NCBI RefSeq assembly: GCF_000766865.1
Contig: NZ_JNFA01000003.1
Span: 1 to 64,000 of the forward strand
Reading direction: 5' to 3'
Source: Listeria booriae
GTDB taxonomy: Bacteria; Bacillota; Bacilli; Lactobacillales; Listeriaceae
Length of the DNA: 64,000 bases
Made by a program: the position numbers and the translations under genes. Position 1 is the first letter of the stretch, and each line of letters opens with the position of its first letter. Below, in pieces: positions 10,820 through 24,066 of this stretch. The notes beneath the pieces were generated by a model, which worked only from the letters and a program-made list of their open reading frames with translations, was not told the origin of the DNA and searched no databases.

Positions 10820-12345
10820 AAAGAGCGTTAATTAGTGTGTCAGACAAAACAGGTGTTGTAGATTTTGCGAAATCATTAGTGGGGCTTGGTTTTGAGATTA
10901 TTTCGACAGGTGGAACGAAGAAGGCGCTTGAGGACAATCAAGTACCGGTGATTGGTATTGAAGAAGTGACCGATTTTCCTGAAATGCTGGATGGTCGTGT
11001 TAAAACGCTACATCCCGCGATTCATGGCGGTTTACTTGCTCGTCGTGATGATCCTGCGCATATGCAAGCGATCGAAGCGCACAACATTGCCAAAATCGAT
11101 TTGGTTTGCGTGAACTTATATCCATTCCAAGAAACGATTGCTAAACCTGATGTGAAGCTAGGTGACGCGATTGAAAACATCGATATCGGTGGTCCTTCGA
11201 TGCTTCGTTCTGCTGCCAAAAATTACGCGGCGGTAACGGTTGTTGTCGATAGCGCAGACTATGCCCCTGTTTTGGTGGAACTAGAAGGCCATGGCGCGGT
11301 AACTTTTGAAACCAATCAGCGCTTAGCGGCGAAAGTTTTCCGACACACGGCAGCTTACGACGCACTCATCGCCGGCTATTTAACGGATATTGTCCAAGAA
11401 GAATTCCCTGAAAAAATAACATTGACTTACAATAAAAAACAAGATTTACGCTATGGTGAAAATCCACATCAAAAAGCAGCTTTCTACACAGAACCGCTTG
11501 GCACAGTAGCTTCTATTAGTGAAGCGAAACAATTACACGGGAAAGAACTTTCTTATAATAATATTCGCGATACAGACGCAGCATTGCGCATCGCCGCAGA
11601 ATTTACAGAACCCGTTGCAGTAGCTGTGAAACACATGAATCCATGCGGCGTCGGTGTTGGCTCGACGCCAGAAGAAGCTTATTTGAAAGCATATGAAGCT
11701 GATGAAACATCGATATTTGGCGGGATTGTTGCCATTAATCGTGAAGTAGATGCAGCAACTGCTACGCACATGAGTCAAATTTTCCTAGAAATCATTATTG
11801 CGCCAAGTTTTTCAGAAGAAGCATTCGCGATTTTGTCTCAAAAGAAAAACATTCGTTTACTCACAGTTCCATTTGCGAAACCAGCTGCGGCGCTTGAAAA
11901 AACGTCTGTTCTTGGCGGCTTGTTACTACAAGAAAGTGATGCAGTAACCGAAGAAGTCGCAACATATGAAGTTGTCACCGAAGCGCAGCCAACGGACCTC
12001 GAATGGAAAGCTCTAATTGCCCAGTGGAAAGTAGTGAAACACGTGAAATCCAATGCGATTGTGGTCGGTAATGATAAACAAACGCTTGGTATTGGTGCAG
12101 GACAAATGAATCGAATTGGCTCAGCCTTGATTGCATTAAATCAAGCAGGCGAGAAAGCACAAGGCGCAGTTTTAGCATCCGATGCCTTTTTCCCAATGGA
12201 CGATACTGTGGAAGCAGCGGCTAAAGCTGGTGTTAAAGCGATTATCCAACCAGGCGGATCGATCAAAGACAAAGATTCTATCGCGATGGCCAACAAATAT
12301 GGCATTGCTATGGTTATCACACACGTTCGCCACTTCAAACATTAA
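10816..12345 (+). CDS. purH: Bifunctional AICAR transformylase/IMP cyclohydrolase PurH
   Basis: Carries out the last two steps to IMP. The N-terminal cyclohydrolase (MGS-like) domain starts [11 protein letters not shown] and contains GGTKKAL and DGRVKTLHP. The C-terminal transformylase contains [12 protein letters not shown] with Lys272-His273, which match the conserved catalytic Lys-His. The length of 509 residues is normal. The start codon overlaps the purN stop and GGGGGG precedes it. Codon use changes within this gene: third positions favour G/T before about 11.2 kb and A/C after it. Confidence 0.96.
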   Translation: MKRALISVSDKTGVVDFAKSLVGLGFEIISTGGTKKALEDNQVPVIGIEEVTDFPEMLDGRVKTLHPAIHGGLLARRDDPAHMQAIEAHNIAKIDLVCVNLYPFQETIAKPDVKLGDAIENIDIGGPSMLRSAAKNYAAVTVVVDSADYAPVLVELEGHGAVTFETNQRLAAKVFRHTAAYDALIAGYLTDIVQEEFPEKITLTYNKKQDLRYGENPHQKAAFYTEPLGTVASISEAKQLHGKELSYNNIRDTDAALRIAAEFTEPVAVAVKHMNPCGVGVGSTPEEAYLKAYEADETSIFGGIVAINREVDAATATHMSQIFLEIIIAPSFSEEAFAILSQKKNIRLLTVPFAKPAAALEKTSVLGGLLLQESDAVTEEVATYEVVTEAQPTDLEWKALIAQWKVVKHVKSNAIVVGNDKQTLGIGAGQMNRIGSALIALNQAGEKAQGAVLASDAFFPMDDTVEAAAKAGVKAIIQPGGSIKDKDSIAMANKYGIAMVITHVRHFKH

Positions 12346-12359
12346 AGGAGCGATAAATA

Positions 12360-13619
12360 ATGAAAATTTTAGTTGTCGGCGGCGGCGGTCGCGAACATGC
12401 CATCAGCCAAAAATTGCTCGAAAGCCCAAACGTAGAAACCGTATTTTGCGCACCAGGAAACGATGGTATGCGTCAAGATAATGTGGAAGTAACACCAATT
12501 CCCGAAAACGATACTGCGGCACTTATCCAATTTGCTAAAGAAAAAGCAATCGATTGGGCAATCGTCGGTCCAGAAGTACCGCTACTTGCAGGGCTAGTGG
12601 ATGCGTTCGAAGCAGCAGGAATCAAAGCGTTCGGTCCAACACAAAAAGCCGCCTTAATCGAGGGCAGCAAAGACTTCGCGAAACAATTCATGAAAAAATA
12701 TCATATTCCAACAGCTGATTCAGAAACGTTCACGGACTACGATGCCGCATACAATTACTTACAACAAAAAGGCGTACCAATCGTCATCAAAGCAGACGGT
12801 TTGGCGGCAGGAAAAGGCGTTGTTGTCGCTCTAGAAATGGAAGAAGCCGTTCTCGCTCTAAAAGACATGATACAAGACAACAAATTCGGCGAGGCATCAA
12901 CAAAAGTAGTCATGGAAGATTTTCTAGACGGCGAAGAATTCTCATTAATGGCATTCGTTCGCGGTGAAAAAGTGTACCCAATGGCAATTGCTCAAGATCA
13001 CAAACGCGCATATGAAGGCGATAAAGGACCAAATACAGGCGGCATGGGCGCTTATTCTCCAGTACCACATATCCCACAAGCCATCGTAGACGAAGCCATC
13101 CAAAAAATTCTCCTTCCAGCCGCAAAAGGAATGGTAGCAGAAGACCGTTCTTTCTCTGGAATCTTGTATGCCGGACTTATCGTAACAGCACAAGGCCCAA
13201 AAGTAATCGAGTTCAACGCACGTTTCGGTGATCCGGAAACACAAGTCGTTTTACCACGTCTAAAATCCGATTTTGCATTGCTTATTGATGCGCTACTAAA
13301 CGATACCGAACCCACAATCGAATGGGAAACAGAAGGCGTGACGCTTGGTGTAGTCCTAGCTAGCGCTGGTTATCCAGAAGCTTACGACAAAGGAAATGAA
13401 ATTACTGGGCTAAAAGACGTCCAATCAAAAGTATTCCATGCCGGCACAAAACAAGATAAATCCGGCGCATTTCTTTCCAATGGTGGGCGCGTCTTACTCG
13501 TATCGGAAACAGCAAATTCCATGCAGGAAGCGCAAGAAAAAGTATACAAAGAGATGAAGAAACTTGATAATCCAAATTTCTTTTATCGTATCGATATTGG
13601 AACAAAAGCAGTGAAATAA
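12360..13619 (+). CDS. purD: Phosphoribosylamine-glycine ligase PurD
   Basis: The ATP-grasp enzyme that makes GAR from phosphoribosylamine and glycine, step 2. The 419-residue protein has the N-domain loop VVGGGGREHAI (5-15), the ATP-grasp loop IKADGLAAGKGVVVA and the metal-site segment FNARFGDPETQ. It starts 14 bases after purH with AAAGGAG upstream and is the last gene of the operon. Codon third positions are strongly A/C-rich compared with purB or purM. Confidence 0.95.
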   Translation: MKILVVGGGGREHAISQKLLESPNVETVFCAPGNDGMRQDNVEVTPIPENDTAALIQFAKEKAIDWAIVGPEVPLLAGLVDAFEAAGIKAFGPTQKAALIEGSKDFAKQFMKKYHIPTADSETFTDYDAAYNYLQQKGVPIVIKADGLAAGKGVVVALEMEEAVLALKDMIQDNKFGEASTKVVMEDFLDGEEFSLMAFVRGEKVYPMAIAQDHKRAYEGDKGPNTGGMGAYSPVPHIPQAIVDEAIQKILLPAAKGMVAEDRSFSGILYAGLIVTAQGPKVIEFNARFGDPETQVVLPRLKSDFALLIDALLNDTEPTIEWETEGVTLGVVLASAGYPEAYDKGNEITGLKDVQSKVFHAGTKQDKSGAFLSNGGRVLLVSETANSMQEAQEKVYKEMKKLDNPNFFYRIDIGTKAVK

Positions 13620-13621
13620 AG

Positions 13622-13668
13622 AAAGTGTGGTCCGCCTCCAAACGAGAGGTGGACCACACTTTTTATTA
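13622..13668. terminator. Bidirectional terminator between purD and the DUF2207 gene
   Basis: A 17-bp stem (13622-13638 with 13646-13662, a single G-T pair) with a 7-base loop. It is followed by TTTTTATT on the plus strand and a T-rich run on the minus strand. It lies between two convergent genes and can stop transcription from both sides. Confidence 0.9.
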
Positions 13669-13670
13669 TG

Positions 13671-15518
13671 TTAGAAAGCGCCGCCGCCAGAGCCACCGCC
13701 GCCTCCACCACTGGAACCGCCGCTGAATCCACCACCAGAACCACTGCTACTGGAAGAACTACTAGCAAGCGCTCCGCTGAATGAACTTTCAAAAGAAGAT
13801 TGGAAGCTTTGCGCGAAGTCTGCGTTCATGTTGGCATGTGTCGAACCGCTAATCAAGGCGCCACCGTAGTAATAGTAGAGCAGACCAGAATGTTGCACGA
13901 CTTCTTCTTGTGTAAAGTGAATCGATGCTGCCTTCAATACCTCTTTTGTCAAACCAAGCGAAATCGAATAGGAAAGGTAATGATCCCAAATCGCGATAGA
14001 ACCAACATCCGCAATGTCCATATTGCCAACATCTTTAATATAGCGCCGGAACGCATGCCATTTCGCAAATTCTTCAGCACCTTCTTGGTTTTTGACTGGA
14101 AAAGCAGTCGCCCAGAAAATAAATAAAATCGCAAAGGCAAGAATTCCAACTAAACAAGCAAAAATCGAGAAAGTTTGGCTGTAAATGCTAAAGATGAGAA
14201 TGACTAAGGCTATAACGATAAGCGTGATAGTAGTCCCAATCAAAGGTTTGCTAGCTTTAGAAGCCGTTGTTTTATCGAAATAATCATACGCCTTCATATC
14301 TTTTTTTACACCAGCTTGCCAACTCCGGAAAGAGCTTGAAAAGGCGGTTTTGTTTTTCTTTGCATAGGAATTAATTTCTTTCAATGTTACTTTTTCACCA
14401 TCGCCAATTTTATCGATGAGCCAAGTCATTAGACGCTTCTCATGCTCTAAAAGTTTGATTGGAGAGGGAATAGGGATTTTTGAAATCGTGTAGGTTGCTT
14501 TTTTCTTGTTGCCTGAGACGTCTGGAAGTTCTTCGATTGTTAGTTGCCGTTTGCGCACTAAATCCATAATGGTAGCCACGATATCTGAAGCGCCCAATTT
14601 AGAGAAAATCAGTTTATTCATAACAGCAGGAGACATGTCGGTCGGGATGTCATGGAAATACTTATCTTTAAAGACGGTCGTTTTTTTCTTCGTATATTTC
14701 AGATGAACAATGCTAACCGTTACTAAAGAAAGCAATAACAATAACAAACCGCCACCATAAAAAATTGTTTTGGAAAGCGTTCGTTTAAAATTAGCTTGAT
14801 CGGCGAGTTTTGCTTCTTGCGCTTCAATCGATGCTTTTTTGTCAACAGCTTGGATATTTTGATTTATTGCCACAATATTTGTTGGAAAAATGACGTGTGC
14901 TTCGACAAACTGCCCTGCCTTCACGTTATCAACATCTAATTTGACCGTTTGGTTATCATGTAAAGAAACATCACCATTAAGCGGACCGTGTGCCCATGCT
15001 TGAAGCTCGCCGTCTTGCGTTGCTTTCGGAAGGATAATCGAAATCGCCACGTGATCTAAATCTACTTGCCAGTTCATCCCGACAAGCTTACGATTGAATT
15101 CCGCGGTATCATTATAATTTATAATTGCATTCTTCAATGTGTACATATACGTAAATTCCTTTTTTGCCGTTTCAGTCGGTGAAAAAACGCGAATCTTCAA
15201 GGTATCGTCTACATAGTGAGATGTGAAAGTACCTGTTTGATCCGTTTTTGCAGACACATAAGGCACACCATCGACACTTACGCGTAGGTCCGTAATATCG
15301 GGAAGCCCTGCGGTATCAATGTCCATCGTTGCCCCATTAAAAGACCCATCAAAATCATAGGTAACTTTTTCAGTAATTCGTGCGGTGCCGTCTGGTTGTA
15401 TTTTCACCGTGTTTTCATAGCTTGGTATCGTGAAGGAACGCTCTGCTGAAACAATACTATGAGGCAAAACAAGAAGGAAAAATAAAAGTGAGAAGAATAA
15501 GATAATTTTAGCTTTCAT
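13671..15518 (-). CDS. DUF2207 family membrane protein
   Basis: A 615-residue protein with a signal peptide (cleavage likely after VSA, residue 25). A long extracellular beta-rich domain follows (~30-250). There is a transmembrane helix near 255-275, a cytoplasmic stretch, a hydrophobic pair near 415-470, and a C-terminal tail of alternating Gly and Ser ending GGGAF. This layout fits DUF2207 (YciQ-like) proteins, whose function is unknown. The gene has AAGGGGG upstream of its start and stands alone, convergent with purD. The Gly-Ser tail is low complexity and probably disordered. Confidence 0.8.
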   Translation of the reverse strand: MKAKIILFFSLLFFLLVLPHSIVSAERSFTIPSYENTVKIQPDGTARITEKVTYDFDGSFNGATMDIDTAGLPDITDLRVSVDGVPYVSAKTDQTGTFTSHYVDDTLKIRVFSPTETAKKEFTYMYTLKNAIINYNDTAEFNRKLVGMNWQVDLDHVAISIILPKATQDGELQAWAHGPLNGDVSLHDNQTVKLDVDNVKAGQFVEAHVIFPTNIVAINQNIQAVDKKASIEAQEAKLADQANFKRTLSKTIFYGGGLLLLLLSLVTVSIVHLKYTKKKTTVFKDKYFHDIPTDMSPAVMNKLIFSKLGASDIVATIMDLVRKRQLTIEELPDVSGNKKKATYTISKIPIPSPIKLLEHEKRLMTWLIDKIGDGEKVTLKEINSYAKKNKTAFSSSFRSWQAGVKKDMKAYDYFDKTTASKASKPLIGTTITLIVIALVILIFSIYSQTFSIFACLVGILAFAILFIFWATAFPVKNQEGAEEFAKWHAFRRYIKDVGNMDIADVGSIAIWDHYLSYSISLGLTKEVLKAASIHFTQEEVVQHSGLLYYYYGGALISGSTHANMNADFAQSFQSSFESSFSGALASSSSSSSGSGGGFSGGSSGGGGGGSGGGAF

Positions 15519-15639
15519 GCTGGAACCCCCTTTATATATAAAATAAGTATATCATATTTGCACACCTTCTTGTTGTGTTATTCACACTAGTACGTTAAAA
15601 TGGTAAAGAAGAGTCTAATAGTAAAATGGAGGTATACGC

Positions 15640-15933
15640 ATGCAAATAGAAAAATTGCGTGGTGAAGGTCTTGATACGTTTTTTAAAGGGATCTTAGCGC
15701 TGGAGAACTTAGAAGAATGTTACGCGTTCTTCGATGATGTATGCACAGTTAATGAAATCCAATCGATGTCTCAACGCTTCCAAGTAGCCAGAATGTTACA
15801 TGAAGGCAAAACGTACAATGTTATCGAAGCGGAGACAGGAGCAAGTACAGCAACTATTTCGCGTGTAAAACGCTCGCTGAATTACGGCAATGATATGTAC
15901 GAAGTTGTTTTTGATCGAATGAAAGATAAATAA
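15640..15933 (+). CDS. yerC: YerC/YecD family TrpR-like DNA-binding protein
   Basis: A 97-residue protein with the Trp-repressor-type helix-turn-helix near 55-85 (ETGASTATISRVKRSL). The family (TrpR YerC/YecD) is widespread in Firmicutes and lies next to pcrB/pcrA in Bacillus and Listeria, as here. Its regulon is not known to me. The ATG follows ATGGAGG. A terminator closes the gene, so it appears monocistronic. Confidence 0.88.
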   Translation: MQIEKLRGEGLDTFFKGILALENLEECYAFFDDVCTVNEIQSMSQRFQVARMLHEGKTYNVIEAETGASTATISRVKRSLNYGNDMYEVVFDRMKDK

Positions 15934-15937
15934 GGTA

Positions 15938-15973
15938 GAAATAGAGGCATGTTGTTGTGTCTCTATTTTTTGT
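15938..15973 (+). terminator. Terminator after yerC
   Basis: GAAATAGAG (15938-15946) pairs with CTCTATTTTT (from 15961), with extra loop-closing pairs, followed by a T run. It lies five bases after the yerC stop. Confidence 0.75.
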
Positions 15974-16024
15974 TGTAACTAAGGGCAAAGCGTATCAGAG
16001 CACTTCATGCCCTAATACGCGTTT

Positions 16025-17374
16025 TTAAAACGGTAAAACACCAATTGCCGACAAGAAAATCAGGATGATTGCGATTGGGGCAATGTATTTTAGCGATAAG
16101 AGCCAAATGAAGAAGGTCTTTTTGCCAAGATTACTGCTTTTGGTGAATTCGTCAAGAAGCAGTTTGCGCGGTAGTCGGAAGCCAACGAATAGTGCGGTAA
16201 GCAAAGCGCCTAAAGGTAAGATAATATTAGATGCTACATAATCAATCACTTCAAAAATAGTAAAGCCAAAAATGGTAAAGTTGCTCCACGAACCAAAGCT
16301 AAGCGCCGCGGGTATTGCGATAAGTAGTGCGATTCCGCCGATAACCCATGTGGCAAACGTGCGACTTCCAAGTCGTTTAACAAACGGGGCAACAGCTGTT
16401 TCTAGCAATGATAGGCTAGATGAAAACGTTGCAATGAAGAACAATACTAAGAAGACGACGAACGCAAAGGAGCCGAAAGATAACCGATTAAAAATCGACG
16501 GTAAAACTACAAAAAGAATACCAGAATCCGCATATGGTTCTACGCCAAATGAAAATAATGCTGGGAAAATTGCTACGGCAACGAGCATTGAAATAAGCAC
16601 GTTGAGCAATGCAATGAAAGCCGAAACCTTCGGAATACTAATGTCATCATTCAAATAAGACCCATATGTTACCATCAATGAAATCCCGACGCTCATTGAG
16701 AAGAAGGATTGACCAAGAATGAGAATAATCGTCTTACTATTAATAGCAGAAAAATCTGGCTTTAAGAAATGTGCAAGACCTTCTACCGCATTCGAAAGTG
16801 TTAAACTTAGTATTGTTAAAAAAATCAAAAGAATGAAAAGAATTGGAACCGTGATTTTACTAATACGTTCAATCCCTTTGTTCACGCCTTGTAGCACAAT
16901 AACAATATTGAGCAAGATAAAGATAGCGGCACCAGCAATCGCAGTAGCTGAATTCGCTGTTGTTAAACCGAATTGTAGCGCGAGCTGCCCTTCATCAATA
17001 TGACTCACAGCCCCAGTCAATGCCTTAATAATATAAGCAATAATCCAGCCGCCGACAATGCTATAAATCGCTAACACCAAAATCGAACCCAACACACCTA
17101 ATTTTCCGACCCAATTCCAATGTGTTTTTGGTGCAAGTACTTTATATGCACTAATCGCATCTCGCTGTGAAGCCCGTCCAACAATATATTCCCCAATCAA
17201 AATAGGTAATACAACGATGAACGTAATAAGTAGAAAAATGATGAAAAAAGAGCCGCCTCCAGCTTTTGAAGCAATATAAGGCATTTTCCAAATAGCTCCA
17301 ATTCCAATAACAGCCCCGACCGAAGCAAGGGTAAATCCTAATTTTGAACCCCATTGTTCTCTATTAGTATCCAT
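16025..17374 (-). CDS. Neurotransmitter:sodium symporter (NSS) family transporter
   Basis: A polytopic membrane protein of about 449 residues with some eleven to twelve hydrophobic helices. The N-terminal NSS signature is REQWGSKLGFTLASVG, with IGIGAIWKMPYIASKAGGG in helix 1 around the unwound sodium/substrate site. The family (LeuT fold) co-transports sodium and amino acids or related compounds; the substrate here is unknown. The ATG at 17374 has GGAAAGGA about 10 bases upstream. An earlier in-frame ATG at 17458 would add an unlikely hydrophobic leader. A homologue (YocR-like) lies at this place in other Listeria. Confidence 0.88.
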   Translation of the reverse strand: MDTNREQWGSKLGFTLASVGAVIGIGAIWKMPYIASKAGGGSFFIIFLLITFIVVLPILIGEYIVGRASQRDAISAYKVLAPKTHWNWVGKLGVLGSILVLAIYSIVGGWIIAYIIKALTGAVSHIDEGQLALQFGLTTANSATAIAGAAIFILLNIVIVLQGVNKGIERISKITVPILFILLIFLTILSLTLSNAVEGLAHFLKPDFSAINSKTIILILGQSFFSMSVGISLMVTYGSYLNDDISIPKVSAFIALLNVLISMLVAVAIFPALFSFGVEPYADSGILFVVLPSIFNRLSFGSFAFVVFLVLFFIATFSSSLSLLETAVAPFVKRLGSRTFATWVIGGIALLIAIPAALSFGSWSNFTIFGFTIFEVIDYVASNIILPLGALLTALFVGFRLPRKLLLDEFTKSSNLGKKTFFIWLLSLKYIAPIAIILIFLSAIGVLPF

Positions 17375-17512
17375 GAGTGACGTCCTTTCCAGTGAATTCG
17401 ACCACATTTTAGTAATATCATAGCATAGAAAAATTAGGAATGCACCAACTTGAAACAAAGTTAAAGATTTTTATAAAAGGATATTGGAAGTGATGCGGTA
17501 CGCCCATAAAAA

Positions 17513-17521
17513 TGATATAAT
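17513..17521 (+). promoter_or_regulatory. Extended -10 promoter of the pcrB-pcrA-ligA-camS unit
   Basis: TGATATAAT is an extended -10 element (TGn plus TATAAT) about 73 bases before the pcrB start. No good -35 hexamer is seen at the usual distance, which is common for extended -10 promoters. Confidence 0.6.
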
Positions 17522-17593
17522 GAGAGGTAGCGTTCAAACTATGAGGAACAAATGACAAAAGACAGATTTGTTTTTAGTGATGGAGGGGCTTCT

Positions 17594-18259
17594 TTGCGAC
17601 ATTTATTTAAGTTAGATCCTGCGAAAACACTTCCCGATGGGGCGGGAGAACGATTGATTCGCTCAGGAACGGACGGTTTTATTATTGGCGGGACAGATGG
17701 CTTGAACTTAGAAGCAACGCGGCGCTTATTTCAGGAGTTTGCCAGCTTTGATTTGCCTGTTTTTGTAGAGGTGAGCGATGAAGCGATGGCAATGCCTGGT
17801 GCGAGCCAGTATTTGATTCCGATGGTGCTTAACTCGGCGAATGTGAACTGGCTACTTGGCGCGCATCACGAGATGGTGAAAAAGTACGGTGCGTTTATTC
17901 CGTGGCCGCATGTTTTGACAGAAGGATATTGTATTTTGAATCCAGATGCAAAAGCAGCACAGCTTTCTGAGGCAAAGACCGATTTAACGGCAGATGATGT
18001 AGCGGCTTATGCGAGTATAGCGGAGAACATGTTGCGGTTGCCGATTTTTTATGTGGAGTATAGCGGGTGTTTTGGCGATCCACGAATGGTTCAGGCAGCA
18101 AAGTCAGAATTGACCAATACGAAATTATGGTATGGTGGTGGAATTCGCACGGTAGAACAAGCACGGGAAATGGCAGCTATAGCAGATGTGATTGTTGTCG
18201 GAAATATTTTGTATGAAGATTTTGAGCAGGCGTTAGCAACGGCAAAAATTGATCGATAG
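17594..18259 (+). CDS. pcrB: Heptaprenylglyceryl phosphate synthase PcrB
   Basis: Transfers a heptaprenyl chain to glycerol-1-phosphate, giving an ether lipid with an archaeal-type backbone. The TIM-barrel protein starts RHLFKLDPAKTLP and has SGTDGFIIGGTDG at 24-36 and the phosphate-binding GGIRTVEQA and VVGNILYED segments near the end. The TTG at 17594 lies seven bases after TGGAGGGG and gives 221 residues, matching family N-termini. An ATG at 17552 lacks a ribosome site. It precedes pcrA as in other Bacillales. Confidence 0.92.
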   Translation: MRHLFKLDPAKTLPDGAGERLIRSGTDGFIIGGTDGLNLEATRRLFQEFASFDLPVFVEVSDEAMAMPGASQYLIPMVLNSANVNWLLGAHHEMVKKYGAFIPWPHVLTEGYCILNPDAKAAQLSEAKTDLTADDVAAYASIAENMLRLPIFYVEYSGCFGDPRMVQAAKSELTNTKLWYGGGIRTVEQAREMAAIADVIVVGNILYEDFEQALATAKIDR

Positions 18260-18330
18260 TTTTACTTGCTATCACGTGCTTAAAAAGTTAAAATAAGAAC
18301 AAATGTTTGTATTGGCGGTGTGAGGATAAA

Positions 18331-20526
18331 ATGCAATTAAATGCGGAAGATTTAGTAAAGGGATTGAATCCACAACAGAAGAAGGCGGTCCAAGCAACAG
18401 AAGGGCCTCTATTGATTATGGCAGGAGCCGGTAGTGGAAAAACACGGGTATTAACGCATCGAATTGCGTACTTAATGAAAGAGCGTGGCGTCAATCCGTA
18501 CAATATTTTGGCGATTACGTTTACGAATAAGGCGGCACGCGAAATGAAGGCTCGGGTTGGCGGGTTGTTAGGTCCAGAGGCAGAATCGATTTGGATTTCA
18601 ACCTTTCACTCGATGTGCGTACGGATTTTGCGACGCGATATTGAACGAATCGGGTACAATCGCAATTTCACGATTTTAGATGGTGGCGATCAGCTTTCTG
18701 TTGTGAAGGGCATTTTGAAAGATAAGAATGTCGATACGAAGAAGTTTGAACCACGCGGGATTTTAGCGGCGATTAGTAATGCTAAGAATGAATTGATGAA
18801 TGCCGAAGAATACAAGAAAGAAGCGTTTGGTTTTTATGATCAGATGGTTGCGGATGTGTATGTTGAATACGAGAAGAAGCTGAAGAAGAACCAGTCGCTT
18901 GATTTTGATGATTTGATTATGGTGACGATTCAGTTGTTTGAACGTGTTCCAGATGTGTTGGAGTTTTATCAACGCAAGTTCCAGTATATTCACGTGGATG
19001 AGTATCAAGATACGAACCATGCGCAATATATTTTGGTGAAGTTGCTAGCGGCGCGATTCCGTAATTTATGCGTCGTTGGGGACTCGGACCAATCGATTTA
19101 TGGCTGGCGTGGTGCGGATATTACGAATATCATGTCGTTTGAGAAAGATTATCCGAACGCGCAAACGATTCTTTTAGAAGAGAATTATCGTTCCACGAAG
19201 CGGATTTTGGAAGCAGCGAACCGCGTAATCGAGAACAACAGTAACCGTAAGCCGAAGAATTTATGGACGAATAACGATGAAGGTAAGAAAATTTTCTATC
19301 ATAAAGCATTGACGGAAAAAGAAGAAGCTTCCTACGTTGTCGGCAAAATTCAAGAAGAAGTTGCGGCGTCTAACCGGCCGTTATCTGATTTTGCGATTTT
19401 ATATCGTACAAATGCCCAATCGCGTGTCATGGAGGAATTTTTCATGAAGTCGAATATGGCGTATCAGATGGTTGGCGGCACGAAGTTCTATGATCGTAAG
19501 GAAATTAAAGATGTGTTGGCGTATTTGCGTCTGATTTCGAATAATGACGATGACATTAGCTTGGCGCGGATTATCAATGTGCCCAAACGCGGTGTCGGTG
19601 CAGGTTCGATGGATAAAATCGCCAATGTCGCAGCGGCTTATGATTTGACGGTGTTTGAAGTGTTGGATCGAATTGAAATGGTCGGCTTGTCTGCCAAAAT
19701 TTCAAAGCAGTTAGTGGAGTTTCACGATTTAATTAAAGGATTCACGCAAATGCAAGATTATTTGTCGGTGACAGAGCTCGTGGAAGAAGTGCTAGAGAAA
19801 TCGGGTTATCGCGACATGTTGAAAAACGAGCGGACGATTGAGGCACAGACGCGTTTAGAAAATATTGACGAGTTTCTTTCGGTGACGCAGAACTTCGAGA
19901 AGGAAAGCGAAGACAAGACGCTGATTAGCTTTTTAACTGATTTGGCGCTTGTAGCCGATGTTGATAAATTGGATGAAGAAGATAAATCGCGCGGTGCGGT
20001 GACGTTGATGACGCTCCATTCCGCGAAAGGATTAGAGTTTCCGGTTGTCTTTTTGATTGGGCTAGAAGAAGGAATTTTCCCGCATAGTCGGGCGTTATTT
20101 GAAGAAGATGAGATGGAAGAAGAGCGCAGACTTGCTTATGTTGGAATTACGCGGGCAGAGCAAGAATTATTTCTTACGAGTGCTTATTCGCGGACGCTTT
20201 ACGGGCGGTCGACGGCAAACAAAGAATCGCGCTTTATCGATGAAATTCCGGATAGCTTAATTGAAATGGGACATGAAAACACATTGAAAGAAGTACCATT
20301 TGCCAAAACGGCGATGCATAGCAAATCCGTTGTTGGTTATAGCGCATCAGGAGCTGAAAAAGAAGCATGGACGGTTGGCGACAAAGCGAGCCATAAGAAG
20401 TGGGGCGTCGGAACAGTTGTTAGCGTGAAAGGGTCAGGAAGCAATATGGAACTTGATATCGCCTTCCCAAGCCCAACTGGCGTGAAACGATTACTGGCGG
20501 AATTTGCCCCAATTGAAAAAGTATAA
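18331..20526 (+). CDS. pcrA: ATP-dependent DNA helicase PcrA
   Basis: A UvrD-type superfamily 1 3'-5' helicase needed for repair and plasmid replication, and for clearing recombinase from DNA. The 731-residue protein shows Walker A AGAGSGKT at 31-38, Walker B DEYQDT at 223-228, [13 protein letters not shown], and the late motifs [11 protein letters not shown] and [15 protein letters not shown]-terminal Tudor-like region follows ([14 protein letters not shown]), which contacts RNA polymerase in Bacillus. The ATG at 18331 follows GTGAGGA; a TTG at 18307 is in frame but lacks a good site. It is cotranscribed with ligA. Confidence 0.96.
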   Translation: MQLNAEDLVKGLNPQQKKAVQATEGPLLIMAGAGSGKTRVLTHRIAYLMKERGVNPYNILAITFTNKAAREMKARVGGLLGPEAESIWISTFHSMCVRILRRDIERIGYNRNFTILDGGDQLSVVKGILKDKNVDTKKFEPRGILAAISNAKNELMNAEEYKKEAFGFYDQMVADVYVEYEKKLKKNQSLDFDDLIMVTIQLFERVPDVLEFYQRKFQYIHVDEYQDTNHAQYILVKLLAARFRNLCVVGDSDQSIYGWRGADITNIMSFEKDYPNAQTILLEENYRSTKRILEAANRVIENNSNRKPKNLWTNNDEGKKIFYHKALTEKEEASYVVGKIQEEVAASNRPLSDFAILYRTNAQSRVMEEFFMKSNMAYQMVGGTKFYDRKEIKDVLAYLRLISNNDDDISLARIINVPKRGVGAGSMDKIANVAAAYDLTVFEVLDRIEMVGLSAKISKQLVEFHDLIKGFTQMQDYLSVTELVEEVLEKSGYRDMLKNERTIEAQTRLENIDEFLSVTQNFEKESEDKTLISFLTDLALVADVDKLDEEDKSRGAVTLMTLHSAKGLEFPVVFLIGLEEGIFPHSRALFEEDEMEEERRLAYVGITRAEQELFLTSAYSRTLYGRSTANKESRFIDEIPDSLIEMGHENTLKEVPFAKTAMHSKSVVGYSASGAEKEAWTVGDKASHKKWGVGTVVSVKGSGSNMELDIAFPSPTGVKRLLAEFAPIEKV

Positions 20527-20539
20527 GTAGGTGAAGTGA

Positions 20540-23676
<3,137 letters not shown>

Positions 23677-23682
23677 TTTTAG

Positions 23683-23725
23683 GAAGAAAAGTATCGTTTT
23701 AAGACACGATTCGGTACTTTTCTTC
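23683..23725 (+). terminator. Stem-loop between camS and gatC (possible partial terminator)
   Basis: An 11-bp perfect stem (GAAGAAAAGTA at 23683-23693, TACTTTTCTTC at 23715-23725) with a 21-base loop. The 3' arm is T-rich but no clean T run follows, so read-through into gatC is plausible. The AAGGAGG site of gatC starts about seven bases later. Confidence 0.5.
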
Positions 23726-23746
23726 TACCAATAAGGAGGAAACATT

Positions 23747-24040
23747 TTGACAACTATTTCAAAAGAAACAGTAGAGAAAGTGGCTAACTTGGCGCGTTTA
23801 GAAGTAAGTGACCAAGAAGCAGAGAAATTTGCTGAACAATTAGGAAATATCATTCACATGGTAGAAAAGTTGGACGAATTAGACACAGCTAATGTGGAAC
23901 CAACATCACACGCGATTGAAGTATCTAATGTGCTTCGCGAAGACGTGTCGATTCCAGGTTTACCAAGAGAAGAAGTACTAAAAAACGCGCCAGACAAACA
24001 AGACGGCATGTTCAAAGTACCAACGATTATGGAAGACTAA
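23747..24040 (+). CDS. gatC: Glu-tRNA(Gln) amidotransferase subunit C
   Basis: The small subunit that holds GatA and GatB together in the complex turning Glu-tRNA(Gln) into Gln-tRNA(Gln). The 97-residue protein has the conserved start [16 protein letters not shown] and the [10 protein letters not shown] segment. The start is TTG at 23747, six bases after AAGGAGGAAA. It is the first gene of gatCAB; a possible terminator-like hairpin separates it from camS. Confidence 0.94.
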   Translation: MTTISKETVEKVANLARLEVSDQEAEKFAEQLGNIIHMVEKLDELDTANVEPTSHAIEVSNVLREDVSIPGLPREEVLKNAPDKQDGMFKVPTIMED

Positions 24041-24066
24041 TGTTAGAAAACTAGGAGGGAATTAAT

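Noticed and set aside
15981-16024. Terminator for the NSS symporter gene
   Set aside because: Inverted repeats (GCGTAT/ATACGC and AGGGCA/TGCCCT) overlap and compete. The T run lies on the plus strand, the wrong direction for the minus-strand gene.
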